Positions 1-10,518 of a stretch of 64,000 nt of DNA are shown in pieces. The position numbers and the translations under genes are program-made. A model generated the notes under the pieces. That model did no database searches. It was not told the origin of the DNA and saw only the letters and a program-made list of their open reading frames with translations. Source of the stretch: Apoderus coryli (taxonomy: Eukaryota; Arthropoda; Insecta; Coleoptera; Attelabidae); the NCBI GenBank assembly GCA_911728435.2, contig OU452201.1, positions 7,936,001 to 8,000,000 on the forward strand, read 5' to 3'. Position 1 is the first letter of the stretch; every line of letters starts with the position of its first letter.

Positions 1-1
1 A

Positions 2-178
2 TCATCAACGTATCTGAAAAAGAATACCGGCCTGGATTGGAGTGACTGGATAACAGTGCTCTCTAAAAAAGAAATGAGGGAAATGCTGGAGATGATTCAC
101 ATAAAAAAAAATGAACATAGTATCAATGACAGAACAGACATTCAATACCTAAGTCAGATCTATAATAACATCATATAA
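2..178 (+). pseudogene. C-terminal end of a Penelope-like element ORF (cut by the window edge)
   Basis: The frame starting at base 2 is open for 58 codons and ends in TAA at 176-178. It contains WSDWITVLSKKEMREML and then HIKKNEHSINDRTDIQYLSQ. An REML..IKKN..N.R.D...LS..Y pattern right before the stop resembles the end of the GIY-YIG endonuclease domain of Penelope-like retroelements, from memory of that family. The reverse transcriptase would lie to the left of the window. The downstream 3' region carries a hammerhead-like stem (521-556), which also fits this element class. What else it could be: the C-terminus of another retroelement ORF. Only the last part is visible, so intactness cannot be judged. 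Confidence 0.5.
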
Positions 179-520
179 AAACTATAAATAATAACATAAA
201 TTGCTGAACACCCCTCGTTTTCTATGTATCAACAAAAAAAAAATTTTTTAATCATTTTATCACACATTAGTTTTGCCATTTAAAATTTTGTTCAGATCCT
301 ACTAAAAATTTATTTGTCAGATTGTAGAACAAGGTCGTGTACTCGTATACGTACCTACTTAAAAACAAAAAAAATGTAATAATATAAAAATAAAAGAAAA
401 AAGAAAGGTAATTGTAATTTTTTGTAATTGTTTGTGTTAACGTAATGGTTTATACATATATGTATTTTTATATTTTTAAGTGTTTTATGTTACTGATTGT
501 AGACGAAATTTCAGAATTTC

Positions 521-556
521 TTGAAAAAGACTAGCCGAGTCTAGTCGAAACGTTGG
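521..556 (+). other. Degenerate hammerhead-ribozyme-like stem in the Penelope-like 3' region
   Basis: A perfect 6-bp stem GACTAG (529-534) / CTAGTC (541-546) with loop CCGAGT is followed directly by GAAAC (547-551). This is the stem II plus GAAA arrangement of hammerhead ribozymes known from Penelope-like elements. The strand that should read CTGATGA reads TTGAAAAA here, so the catalytic core is broken. It is probably a relic, not an active ribozyme. Confidence 0.4.
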
Positions 557-2050
557 AAAAAAAAAACGATGACATGAAACGATTAAAGGAATAGTTTAAA
601 AAAAAAAATATTTTTTTAAATTTGTGAACCTCATCCCAAGAAAAGGAAAAAAAGAAGAGAAATTGAAGAACAAGGTTCAAGAATAATAAATCAGAAAAAA
701 TAAATAATAAATGAGAGAGTTGCCTTCTCTTTTGCAATGATATTATTGAATATCTTCGCATAATGGGGTTGTAATTCACGGGAAAACTCAGTATGATGTC
801 GGACTTATATGCCAAGTATTTCAAAAACTAATCAGTAAATGATGCTTGTGTTTGCTAAACCTGCGTTTAGTATGTAGCCACTGTGCGATACTTACCCTGA
901 TGGATAAATACATTCTTTGTGTACGACACTGGGTTATAGTAGTTTTAGAGAATTTTGTACAAATTACCAGATTCCATTAGCACATTAGATAAGAAAAACA
1001 CATTCATTTGGATATAAAATAATAATTAACCGAATATACTGACAGTTTTGAGAAATGCAATAATAAAACACATTATTCTGTACCTAAATATTGATATTTA
1101 TGTTTACTCAAGACATTTTTTAAACCACAATGGGTATACTAATTATTTGTTATGTTTAACACAATATTACAAAAAGCGTTAAAAGCTATTTCAAAATAAA
1201 ACCAAATATATGAGATATAAAATTACTTAGTTTGCGTAAGAATTTGATAAAGAAACAGCATGCTATTTTGTTATGTTGAGGACACAATATTACACCTAAA
1301 ACTTTCGTAAGATTGTACACAAAAGTTGTGGTTAGACCAAGCTCAATCATTGCAAAGTGCTGCTGTTCATATACAAATCAAATGAATACCGGATATGACC
1401 TTTTTTTGTCGGTCGTGTATGTACGACCCTGTGTATTTAAATCCGCCTTAGAAAGTAGGCGCATAAAGTACATGCATTATTCTATTTGTTATATTACAAA
1501 ACTTTTGCCATACGGATAGTGATCAGTATTGTTATTTTTGTTGTTGTCGAAACGATTTTACAATAATCATTTTATGAGTAACTTGCTTCTTAGTAAGGTC
1601 GACAAGTCTATACTTATATCTAATGTGAGCGCTCTACAATACGTATCACTTGACTTTTTTCTGTTTATCTACACAACACAATGAAACTGAAACTCGCTTT
1701 TACTTTGAGTCATGTAGGCATTGATTCTTTGTCTTTGCTCAATAGCTAAATAAATGATAAAAATCCATTGGATATCATTGCCCTTAGCAATGAAATTCTC
1801 CCATCTATTGATGGAAACAAATATAAAACTCTCAACTAACAGCAAAAGTTCCCATAGATATCACAAGATATTTTATCCGGCATCTCAATTTCATCACCCT
1901 ATATAATAATTCTTGAATGCTTCTAAAAGCCTCTTTTACCTTATAAATCAATCACAAGTGGTATGTACTATTGCATTGGTTCGCCCTGTATTATCGTGCA
2001 CCCTGTATAATAATCGAAATTTTTGAAATGTGTAACTTAGAAGTTTATAT
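557..2050. other. AT-rich non-coding stretch
   Basis: I see no gene here. The short open frames have no codon pattern or family match. A piece near 1990-2010 (accctgtataat) looks like a transposon end of the 'cagggtgt' kind seen elsewhere in the window, but no partner end was found. Confidence 0.4.
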
Positions 2051-2057
2051 AATTAAT

Positions 2058-2450
2058 ATTGAAAAATTAAAAGGATTTCATGTCCGTAAATATAATAAAT
2101 GAAAAATAACTTAATGGCAAAGCGGACTAAAAATGCTGGTTTTACATACACAAGGATCTCTGCATGGTATAGGATATGCATTACTATGTACATGTAGATG
2201 ATACGTGTTTACATGTGTCTACTGTTGTGTATCCTATTGTGCTTAAATGCAGGCTGATATTTGTAGATGGGCAACGACTCTGACGAGCTCATAACAAGAG
2301 CGAAACGAATTCGTCAGTATCTGTCGACCCATGCCTCGGTCTGGTTCCTATTGAATTAGACTGGGGCCCTGCTAAATTAAACAAAATTCGTTGTGTATGT
2401 AAAACCAGCATTTTTAGTCCGCTTTGCCATTAAGTTATTTTTCATTTATA
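2058..2450. repeat. Foldback MITE with arms of about 60 bp
   Basis: The left arm at about 2094-2156 is the reverse complement of about 2390-2450. Both carry the block gcaaagcggactaaaaatgc or its complement. The outer part (ggatttcatgtccgtaaat, 2073-2091) has no partner at 2450 but does at 3136-3156, so this copy is nested in or fused with the small element at 2986-3163. There is no coding capacity. It is a non-autonomous DNA transposon by structure; the family is unknown. Confidence 0.6.
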
Positions 2451-2988
2451 TAATTAATATACCGATATAATGATTAATATATCGATACATTTCTTGCATA
2501 TCTGTGAATGAACGAAATAATATGTCGATACATTTCTTTTATCTCTATTAATGAAAGAAGGTTGACATTTTGATCACCCGCGTCAAATTAAATGTATCCG
2601 TTAGGTCTGCAGTTTTGTTTAAAATAACATTCGTCACGTCAAATAGTTACTAATATTTTATAATTTTTTTATACATTTCGCACAAGAATTGTTTCGCTTG
2701 GTGGCATGCTATATCAAAATGTTTCAAATTTTCCACGCTATATCATAAACCGTAAATTCATTTCATGACAGTGTTTAATTAATGAAATATCTGCTAAAAA
2801 GAATTGAATAAACATGTCAGGTAACAATATGTGCAGACTGGCTACAATTTCAATAATAATAAAAAAAAGTTCCATGGCTTTGGTTTTGAACTCGCAACAT
2901 TACTATTAGGAAGAGTAAACGTTAAAAAGAGGCTAACAGGTATGTCAAGACAGGGTTTTTAAAATTGTCAAGTATATATCTAATTAAA
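2158..2988. repeat. Direct repeat, copy 1 (about 830 bp)
   Basis: From ctctgcatggtataggatat to aaattgtcaagtatat this segment recurs almost unchanged at 3362-4195. Differences seen by eye are scattered substitutions and an 8-nt gap (copy 2 has an extra piece beside gggcaacga). It includes the right arm of the foldback MITE and a tRNA-like piece near 2877-2965. The two copies are separated by about 370 bp. Confidence 0.85.
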
Positions 2989-3163
2989 AGGATTTCATGT
3001 CCGTAAATATAATAAATGAAAAATAATTGGTTCTATTGAATTAGACTGGGGCCCTGCTAAATTAAACAAAATTCCTTGTGTAGGTAAAACCAGCATTTTA
3101 GTCTGCTTTGCCATTAAATTATTTTTCATTTATTATATTTACGGACATGAAATCCGTTTAATT
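2986..3163. repeat. Short MITE with about 40-bp terminal inverted repeats
   Basis: The left end (aaggatttcatgtccgtaaa, continuing through ataataaatgaaaaataa) is mirrored at 3119-3163. The interior of about 90 bp matches 2345-2440 and 3560-3650. It has no ORF. Its outer ends match the element beginning at 2058, so it is a deletion derivative of the same family. Confidence 0.65.
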
Positions 3164-3361
3164 TTTCATTATTTGGCATTAAACATCGACGGCAGAACGC
3201 TTGGAGACCACCGTCCGAGCATTGCTGAAACCCAAATATTTGGGAGATGCTGGCAGAAGGATAAAATGGTCTCCTGCTAGCGTTTTGTGTTCATACTATT
3301 TTTATTTATATTTATTTCTATTTATACGACTGGTTTTACCTATACATTGAGTTTGTTCGGC
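3164..3361. other. Spacer between the two direct repeats
   Basis: Non-coding. It is somewhat richer in G and C around 3185-3290 than its flanks, and I recognise no element in it. Confidence 0.4.
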
Positions 3362-4195
3362 CTCTGCATGGTATAGGATATGCATTACTATGTACATGTA
3401 GATGATACGTGTTTACATGTGTCTACTGTTGTGTATCCTATTGTGCTGAAATGCAGGCTGATATTTGTAGATGGGCAACGATTATGGTACTCTGACGAGC
3501 TCATAACAAGAGCGAAACGAATTCGTCAGTATCTGTCGACCCATGCCTCGGTCTGGTTCCTATTGAATTAGACTGGGGCCCTGCTAAATTGAACAAAATT
3601 CCTTGTGTATGTAAAACCAGCATTTTTAGTCCCCTTTGCCATTAAGTTATTTTTCATTTATATAATTAATATACCGATATAATGATTAATATATCGATAC
3701 ATTTCTTGCATATCTGTTAATGAAAGAAACAATATGTCGATACATTTCTTTTATCTCTATTAATGAAAGAAGGTTGACATTTTGATCATCCGCGTCAAAT
3801 TAAATGTATCCGTTAGGTCTGCAGTTTTGTTTAAAATAACATTCGTCACGTCAAATAGTTACTAATATTTTATAATGTTTTTATACATTTCGCACAAGAA
3901 TTGTTTCGCTTGGTGGCATGCTATATCAAAATGTTTCAAATTTTCCACGCTATATCATAACCGTAAATTCATTTCATGACAGTGTTTAATTAATGAAATA
4001 TCTGCTAAAAAGAATTGAATAAACATGTCAGGTAACAATATGTGCAGACTGGCTACAATATCAATAATAATAAAAAAAAGTTCCATGGCCCAGTTTTGAA
4101 CTCGCAACATTACGATTACGAAGAGTAAACGTTAACAAGAGGCTAACAGATACGCCAAGACTAGGTTTCTAAAATTGTCAAGTATATTATCTAAT
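3362..4195. repeat. Direct repeat, copy 2 (about 830 bp)
   Basis: Second copy of 2158-2988. A 63-codon plus-strand open frame at 3380-3571 lies inside it; copy 1 lacks the 8 nt that keep this frame open, so I do not regard it as a gene. Confidence 0.85.
4075..4165 (-). repeat. tRNA-like segment, possibly a SINE head
   Basis: Read on the minus strand there is ttagcctcttgttaacg (A-box-like), then a short arm, then gcgagttcaaaactggg (B-box-like GTTCAAAAC), in tRNA order and at about tRNA spacing. A degenerate copy lies at 2877-2965 in the first direct repeat. The stems do not pair well enough for a functional tRNA. I read it as a tRNA-derived repeat with a decayed internal pol III promoter. Confidence 0.3.
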
Positions 4196-4529
4196 CATGT
4201 CCCATGTGTAAATATATTGTGGCAACTGTGGATTTGTGGAGGAAAATGTGCTGGAATATGGTTGTGGTGAAATTTTCAAAAAAGTCTGGCAGCAGAGCAT
4301 TTGTTGCACTTCGCAAGTTAGTATGTTGTTTAGGCAAGTAGATTTCCATAAAAAAAAAGCCTAATGACATTACTTTTATGAAAAAATTGACGATAAACTT
4401 GCAATGCTCTGAATATTTAAACGTATGTAAAAGACATGGCATATTTTACACTTGTTTTGATTTTCAGAAACTCTAAGTTAGGGAACTTAACTCTGTTTTG
4501 AAGATTTGAGGGAATAAGAGCTAGCACGT

Positions 4530-4535
4530 TTTATT
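4530..4535 (-). terminator. Poly(A) signal of the CSN2-like gene
   Basis: AATAAA on the minus strand, about 130 nt after the stop codon at 4663. It is the nearest canonical signal downstream. It is inferred from position only. Confidence 0.4.
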
Positions 4536-4662
4536 ATTTAACACATTTTTCATATCATATTAATTTTACACTGAAATTGCAAAGAAATAAACATAATTTG
4601 GGTGCAAATTTTCGGAGCCACCATAAAAAAATAGCCATAATAGATTAACACAACTAGAAAAT

Positions 4663-6883
4663 TCACATACTAACAGAATCAATCTTCTTCTTCAAACTGT
4701 CTATCCAACAATTTATAGCTGCATATTTGCGATCTTCTGTACCCTCTATATTCCTCACTAAACATCCATTAATCTGATCAATTTTTCCATTGATTTGCCC
4801 GTCAAGAATACACGATATCAACAGATATTCAACTTCATCCTGATGAATATTCATGGCATCACTCAAAAAACTCAGTCTAATCACTTTGTACGGCTTGATA
4901 ATGTTTAACAAGGCTTCAGTTCGTACATATTTCAACAATTCAGTTAAATGTTCATTAATGAATGGATCCGACATCAGATTCTGTTTATTCTTTTGGAAAA
5001 TATCCACGAAATTACTCATGTTACGGTTTTGGAACGCAAAAATGAGTTTAGTCATGGCTTCGATTTCAGGATCATTTTTGTATGGTTTGGCTTCTTGGGA
5101 GTCGAATGGATTTATTGCGCTTTTCATTAACATTGAATTGAGTAATAGATATTTCAAACAGTTGATGCGTCTTGGATTGCCTGATTCATCATAATTTTTA
5201 AATGCCTCAAAAAAGTCTGTATAAGCATTATCGAATTCGCCAGAACGAAGATGCATTTTCCCACCTTCAATTAAAATATAGGTTAATACACAATGCGTTA
5301 TTTTTTTTATTTGCTTACCACATTCTCTAATAACGCTCATGATAAGTGGATGAGGAACTGCACTTCGTACACGTAAGGATCTTTCATACAATTCTTTAAG
5401 TTTCTTATTATTTTTCTGCTCAGTATACATCTGAATCTCAAGGGCATATATCTCTAACAGTTGTGTACCTGAAAATGCTACTGGTAAATATTTTTTCTAC
5501 GACTGTCTTTAAATGCCTTTATTATATGTTCAATCATGATTTGAAAATGTAGTACATTAAATGCTGTTTTTCATTTACCCGTGCGTAATAATATTTCCCA
5601 CTAGTTGCCTAGCAACGCACGGATAAAATTTCCTGTTAATGACAAAAGTAGTGGCGGGCATGAAAAATCACCATAGCAACGCCGAAAATACAAACACCAA
5701 ATTGACAGTTTTGGTATTTATAATTAATAATAATTATAATGAAGTATTTCGCTAATTTCAAAACACATAAACAGTAATAGTGAATATAGTTTAACACCAC
5801 CTAGTCAATTTAATACTTCTAATTTATCGTATTTAAGCTTATACGTTAACAGGGGTAAGTTTCGGAAAACTAATATTTTCCTAAAAATTATGTTAAATTT
5901 ATTCAAAAGTATTAAAACAGTCGTAGAAAAAGTATAGTGTGAAACTCACATGAAATGACCCTTTCCTACTCGTATGATTTGCAGCACTCGCCTGCTGCTC
6001 ATGCTGCAAACGATCATACTCGTAGGAAATATATGTCATTTCATGTTCGTTGCACAATATACTGTTAAAATTACCAGGAAAGTCAGTTTAAATTGATGTT
6101 ATTGTATGTTAAATAGAACGAATTTGAATTTAAACAAGATCATAGCAAAATTCTTAACATTTTTTTTTCTATAAAAAGCAGCCGTGGCATTACCTTTATG
6201 AGAATCCGTATTAGAATCGCTATCATTGACATTACAATTTTGCTTTAACTGCTTCAAAATTTTGATCAGCTTTCCAAATTCTCCTCGCTCCAAATACACT
6301 TTACCAAGTTTGGTGTTTGTTTTGAACCACAATCGATCATTCTTAGCATTTTTCAATGCGTTCAACGTTTTCTCATAGAAGTTTTGCAACATTTCTATAT
6401 CTTTTGAATTTGATGTGAATTCTAATATTGAATTAATTGATTTTTCGCCATGATTCTTTGTAACAGCCCCATTGATGTATGTCAACATTTCTTCATAATA
6501 TTTCATTGTCTCCTGATATTTATTCAGCTCATAGTTGATTTTCACCAATTGTTTTAGAGCTTTAAAGCCCCATTCTCCTTTAGAATCTCCTTTGCAAGAT
6601 TAACGTAGAATTTAATTATTTGCATATTATGTGAAAAAGAAACTATAATCCCAATTATTGTCGGGACTGTCAGATTACTAATTTGGTTAAATCTTATCTA
6701 CTAACCTTGTAAATCTAAAACTTTCTGAAAGGCGGTTATTGCGTTCTGTAAATGATTGTCATCTTTAAAAGTTTTTGCTAAGTAATATTGATTTTCCAAA
6801 TCTACATCCGGTTCAGATGTACTTTCCTCACTATATTCAAGTCCATATTCGCAATAATCTTCTAAACTGTATTCACCTGCCAT
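4663..6883 (-). CDS. CSN2: COP9 signalosome complex subunit 2 (CSN2/alien), divergent copy
   Basis: CSN2 is a PCI-domain scaffold subunit of the COP9 signalosome, which removes NEDD8 from cullins. Exons (minus): 6883-6706, 6589-6194, 5468-5319, 5264-4663. All junctions are GT-AG and in phase, giving 441 aa against about 443 in the family. The N-terminus has acidic [20 protein letters not shown] (canonical [21 protein letters not shown] type). Then come [39 protein letters not shown] and AIPHPLIM-like [15 protein letters not shown]; the PCI part has [16 protein letters not shown] start at ATG 6883, preceded by AAA. Oddities: many substitutions for a protein that is normally almost invariant among animals, and a 54-nt intron that is open in frame. 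An old intron-bearing duplicate or a fast-evolving sole copy are both possible. The splice sites all look functional, so I do not call it a pseudogene. Confidence 0.9.
5265..5318 (-). other. 54-nt in-frame, stop-free mini-intron in the CSN2-like gene
   Basis: Starts GTAAGC and ends TTGAAG. Its removal restores the conserved IRECGGKMHLR run across Gly242. Its length is a multiple of three with no stop codon, so retention would insert 18 residues (from KQIKK to ILIEG) and keep the frame. This is the layout of an exitron-like intron. Confidence 0.8.
5492..5931. repeat. MITE in the third intron of the CSN2-like gene
   Basis: Exact 15-bp inverted ends TTTTTCTACGACTGT (5492-5506) and its complement (5917-5931). 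The interior is non-coding and holds a second short inverted pair (cgtgcgt / acgcacg, 5580-5622). The left end sits only about 20 nt from the splice acceptor of exon 3. Confidence 0.6.
5948..6046. repeat. Long imperfect hairpin (about 40-bp arms) in the same intron
   Basis: The left arm 5948-5986 (acatgaaatgac ... tttgcagca) pairs with 6002-6046 (tgctgcaaa ... gtcatttcatgt) around a loop of about 15 nt. A few small bulges are present. It is directly next to the MITE at 5492-5931. Confidence 0.7.
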
Positions 6884-8621
6884 TTTCAACTAATCTGGTT
6901 TTGACAAGCATGTTTTCAATTCTGACATATTTTGCGTTTGACGCAATAAAATTGACGTTGTTGTCATGAAAATGGCTTAATGGAAATTCAAAGCAGCACA
7001 ATGGAATATAAATACATGAGAACAGTGAGATTTAGATCAAGCAGTTTGCTGTCGATTTGATTATTCTTTATTTTATATTACTAAATCCAAAAAAAAATGA
7101 AGGAATTCAAAAAACTGAAAGAATCCAAAAAACTGGGAATACGGGGTCGTTTCAAACAAAATATCAGGCCATGTATGTTAATATATCGAGCGTTATAGCT
7201 CGTATCCCCGAAGGTGTAAGGCATTCTCACTAGGCTCAAATTATTTCTCAGAAAGAGGACTATTAGAAAAAACATGAAAGAATCCAAAAATCTGGGAATA
7301 CGGGGGTTAATGTAATCAGGACGAGTTAAATTGTATCTAGCTGGATTACTATTCTCATTTAAAATTACAATGTTTTCATTGGTTTCAGGTCAATCTGACA
7401 CCGTTGCATTTTCAAAAAAAATCAACACTGATCAGAACTTTTTGAATACATCTGGTATGCATGGTATTAAAGAACCGTAAGTCAATCTAGTTACTGTGTG
7501 AATTGTTTTTCCATAGTTCTACTTCGGTAAATATAAAAGAGGACAATCTTAATTAACCTTATGAACTTGCTCATACAATCACGATGCTTACATTGTATTA
7601 AGTCTATTTATACAATCATAAGTGTGTTTTCTATTGAATTATCTACCTATATACAGGGTGATTCAGAAGTGACATAAACGAGACACTTCAAAGTAAAAAA
7701 ATCATATTTAAGCTTCATTTAGTCTAGTCCACAAATCATCTCAAAAACAAATGGTTGGAAATAGTTGTACAAAAATATGGAAAAGATAGAGTTTCAAAAG
7801 TAAATTGACTTTGCATTTTGCAGAATTTAATTTTTGAGGATTTTTTTATGCCAAATTACTTTTGTTTTGCGTATATAAAAATTTTGTGTTGGTGCCATTT
7901 GTAGAACCATGACTAATTAATATTTTGCGAAAGAAAAGTTAGGATTTTAATTTATTTTTGAGACTTTTTCTCTATAGACGAGACGGTGTACCAATTCAGT
8001 CATTGTTTGCATATACTTTTTAGTTCAGAAACCAATCTTTACGAGGTCGAAGTAGTTACAGGAATAATCATATAACAATTAAAAATATTGACTTATAACA
8101 CAATTGAAGCTTATATCTACATTAAATATTATTAAAAATTATAAAGTATGATTAGTGTGATACGCAGATAATGTTAACAAATTTCCCTGTAATTAAAAGA
8201 GGGGCTATGCATGGTAGTTACCTATAAAATATTATATTTAATTTAATATCTGCGGAAAATGTCACATCTATTAAAAACGGTATCCTTCTGTAAGCAATGA
8301 ACAGCCTTCGTGGGTTAGTTGAAGGTTTAAATTAACTCGTCACTAGAACAAATAAAATATTTAATAAATCTACCCAAATAGCAGCTGTGGTATGGCTCTT
8401 CGACCATGAAAATGTGTGTACTTTCGTCACGGCAATTGTGTCCCGTTAGAATATAGTCACGAAATTAACCGATACGGATCTGATGTCGATATGAACATCT
8501 TTTCTATTTTTTTTTTGTTGCTGAAGGTATGTGTAAAAAATCGTATTGCGTAAAAGTGGAATGAGGAGTAAATGTTGGAGGTGCAGGTTGTCTTGGTCGC
8601 CTTAGTTAACAGCCTATATAC
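6884..8621. other. Intergenic region upstream of the CSN2-like gene
   Basis: It contains the CSN2-like upstream region, a direct repeat of about 30 bp (gaatccaaaaaactgggaat near 7122 and 7280), and one candidate exon (7389-7476). A TE-like end (cagggtgattcagaag) lies near 7658. The remainder is AT-rich with no gene that I can recognise. Confidence 0.4.
7389..7476 (+). other. Candidate internal exon of an unknown plus-strand transcript
   Basis: A good acceptor (ttttcattggtttcag) and donor (ACC|GTAAGT) bracket 88 nt. One of the three frames is open (QSDTVAFSKKINTDQNFLN...). I recognise no family. It could be an untranslated 5' exon of the plus-strand LZTS-like gene whose coding part starts at 14547, or a chance pair of splice sites. 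Confidence 0.25.
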
Positions 8622-8805
8622 AGGGTGTTTCAAAAAGACGGGGCAATATTTAAGGGGGTGATTTCTCAGGTTATTTTATCAAAAAAAATTTCCCATAGAC
8701 ATACGTTCATAAATGCATAGTTTCCAAGATGCAAGGTGTTAAACTTTTTATTTTTTTTCCATATGGTGCCTCGCGTCGTTTACGAGATGAAAATTAAAAA
8801 CGTTT
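8622..8805. repeat. Terminal fragment of an unidentified DNA transposon
   Basis: Begins with cagggtgtttcaaaaagacg and has no coding frame. It is followed directly by the truncated LINE at 8806. No matching opposite end was found in the flank after the LINE. Confidence 0.4.
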
Positions 8806-10518
8806 TCCAACATACTTGTCAATAAATTTGCGGAATTTTTCAATACATCATACGTTGCATCTCAGGCATTTGATATTAATCAGGGATTGATTGATGCTGT
8901 GAATGTTTCTCATATACCGGATCGTGTGATTACTGAGACGGAGGTCTATGGAGCTTTGAAAAGGTTAAAAGCTAAATTTACATCGGGTCCTGATGGTATA
9001 CCATCTTTTGTAATTAGGGATTGTGCCACTGTGCTAAACCATTGTGTACAATATTCAATGTTTCTTTGCGATCGTGTAGTTTCCCCTCTGATTGGAAATC
9101 TTCTAGAGTAACGCCGGTTCATAAGAAGGGAGATAAACAGGATATTTCAAATTATAGACCAATTTCCATACATTCGTGTTTTTCTAAAGTTTTTGAATTT
9201 GTGCTCCATGATATCATTATGAGCCATGTTAGGCGTCAGATTTCATCGGTACAACATGGCTTTTTTCCCGGTCGTTCTACGTCAACTAATTTATTGGTTT
9301 TAACACAGTTTTTAACTCAGCGACTTGATAACGGGGGTCAGGTAGATGTAATCTACACTGATTTTTCTAAAGCCTTTGATAGACTTGATCATGGTCGTTA
9401 TGGACTATCTTATAATTTACTGCTGCTTTTGAAGTCGTATCTGAAGGATAGATTTCAGTATGTGGAAAGTCGAGGATTTCGTTCCACAAATTTTAAAGTG
9501 TCATCTAGTGTTCCCCAGGGCTCTGTCCTTGGACCATTGTTGTTCCTGTGTTTTATCGATGATATTTCTAGTGGCTTGACAAATAGTTCGTTATTATATG
9601 CTGACGACTTCAAAGTATATTCTGTCATTAATAGTACTGAAGATTGTTTTCATCTTCAGGACGATTTAAATGTTGTATATGAGTGGTGTGTCCGTAATAA
9701 TCTTTATCTGAATATTGATAAATGTTTTAGTGTTTCCTATACACGGAAAATAAACCCTGTCAAATTTTCATATTGTATAAATAATAGTCCATTAACAACT
9801 TGTGATGAGTTTAAAGATTTAGGTGTTTGGTTTGATGGTAAACTGAGCTTTACTAATCATTACAATAATATAGTTTCAGCATCCTATAGATCTCGGGGTT
9901 CTATTGTGCGCAATTCGAAAGAGTTTGTGACACCTCAAACTCTCATTGTTCTTTTCAACGCATTTGTCAGATCTAAACTGGAATATGCATCTGTAGTATG
10001 GAATTCTATGTATGCCATACATATGAATAATATTGAACGCATCCAGCGTCGTTTTGCCAAGTTGCTGTGGTTTCGGGTTGATGGGGTTTATCCATCCATT
10101 GGGTTTCCTCATGATATTCTGTTAAACCGTTTTAATCTAGTATCATTAAATACTCGGAGAGAATATTCCGCTCTAGTATTGCTCTTTAAGATTATTAATG
10201 GACTTCTTGACTGTCCAGAGTTTTTAAGCCAGATTCCTTTTTGTGTCCCAAATCTACGTACACGTAATAACGGAATCGTATTTTACTTTCCGGCCCCGCG
10301 TACTAATTTGTTGTTGCGTTCCCCTTTATATTTTATGTGCCATACTTGTAACTCTGTGTCCGAGCAAATTGATATTTTAATTCAACTTTGTCTTGTATAA
10401 AAAATATATTTCTCAGGATCTAAATTTAGTGTTAAATATTAAGAATTTACTGTAATTTTTCCTGCCCTTTAATTGGATTATTTATCTGTCTGGGCAGTGT
10501 ATCTTAAATAAATAAATA
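8806..10518 (+). mobile_element. 5'-truncated LINE (jockey/CR1 group), reverse transcriptase part
   Basis: The copy starts inside ORF2 (NKFAEFFNTSYVASQ), so the endonuclease is missing. Then come LKAKFTSGPDGIPSFVIRDC, a frameshift near 9040-9060, and a 459-codon frame 9021-10400 with DISNYRPISI, YTDFSKAFDRLDH, VPQGSVLGPLLFL and the catalytic LLYADDFKVYS. A short deletion follows DRLDH. The C-terminal part has KLEYASVVWN and IERIQRRFAK. The 3' end is an (AATA)n tail at 10504-10518. The element is dead as it stands. The clade call rests on the RT motifs only. Confidence 0.9.

Noticed and set aside
531..824. 97-codon minus-strand frame rich in Phe, Leu and Ser
   Set aside because: Low-complexity translation of A-rich DNA; it also overlaps the hammerhead-like stem of the Penelope-like element.
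3380..3571. 63-codon frame MHYYVHVDDTCLHVS... in the duplicated block
   Set aside because: It lies inside a repeat, and the other copy (2158-2988) lacks 8 nt that keep the frame open.
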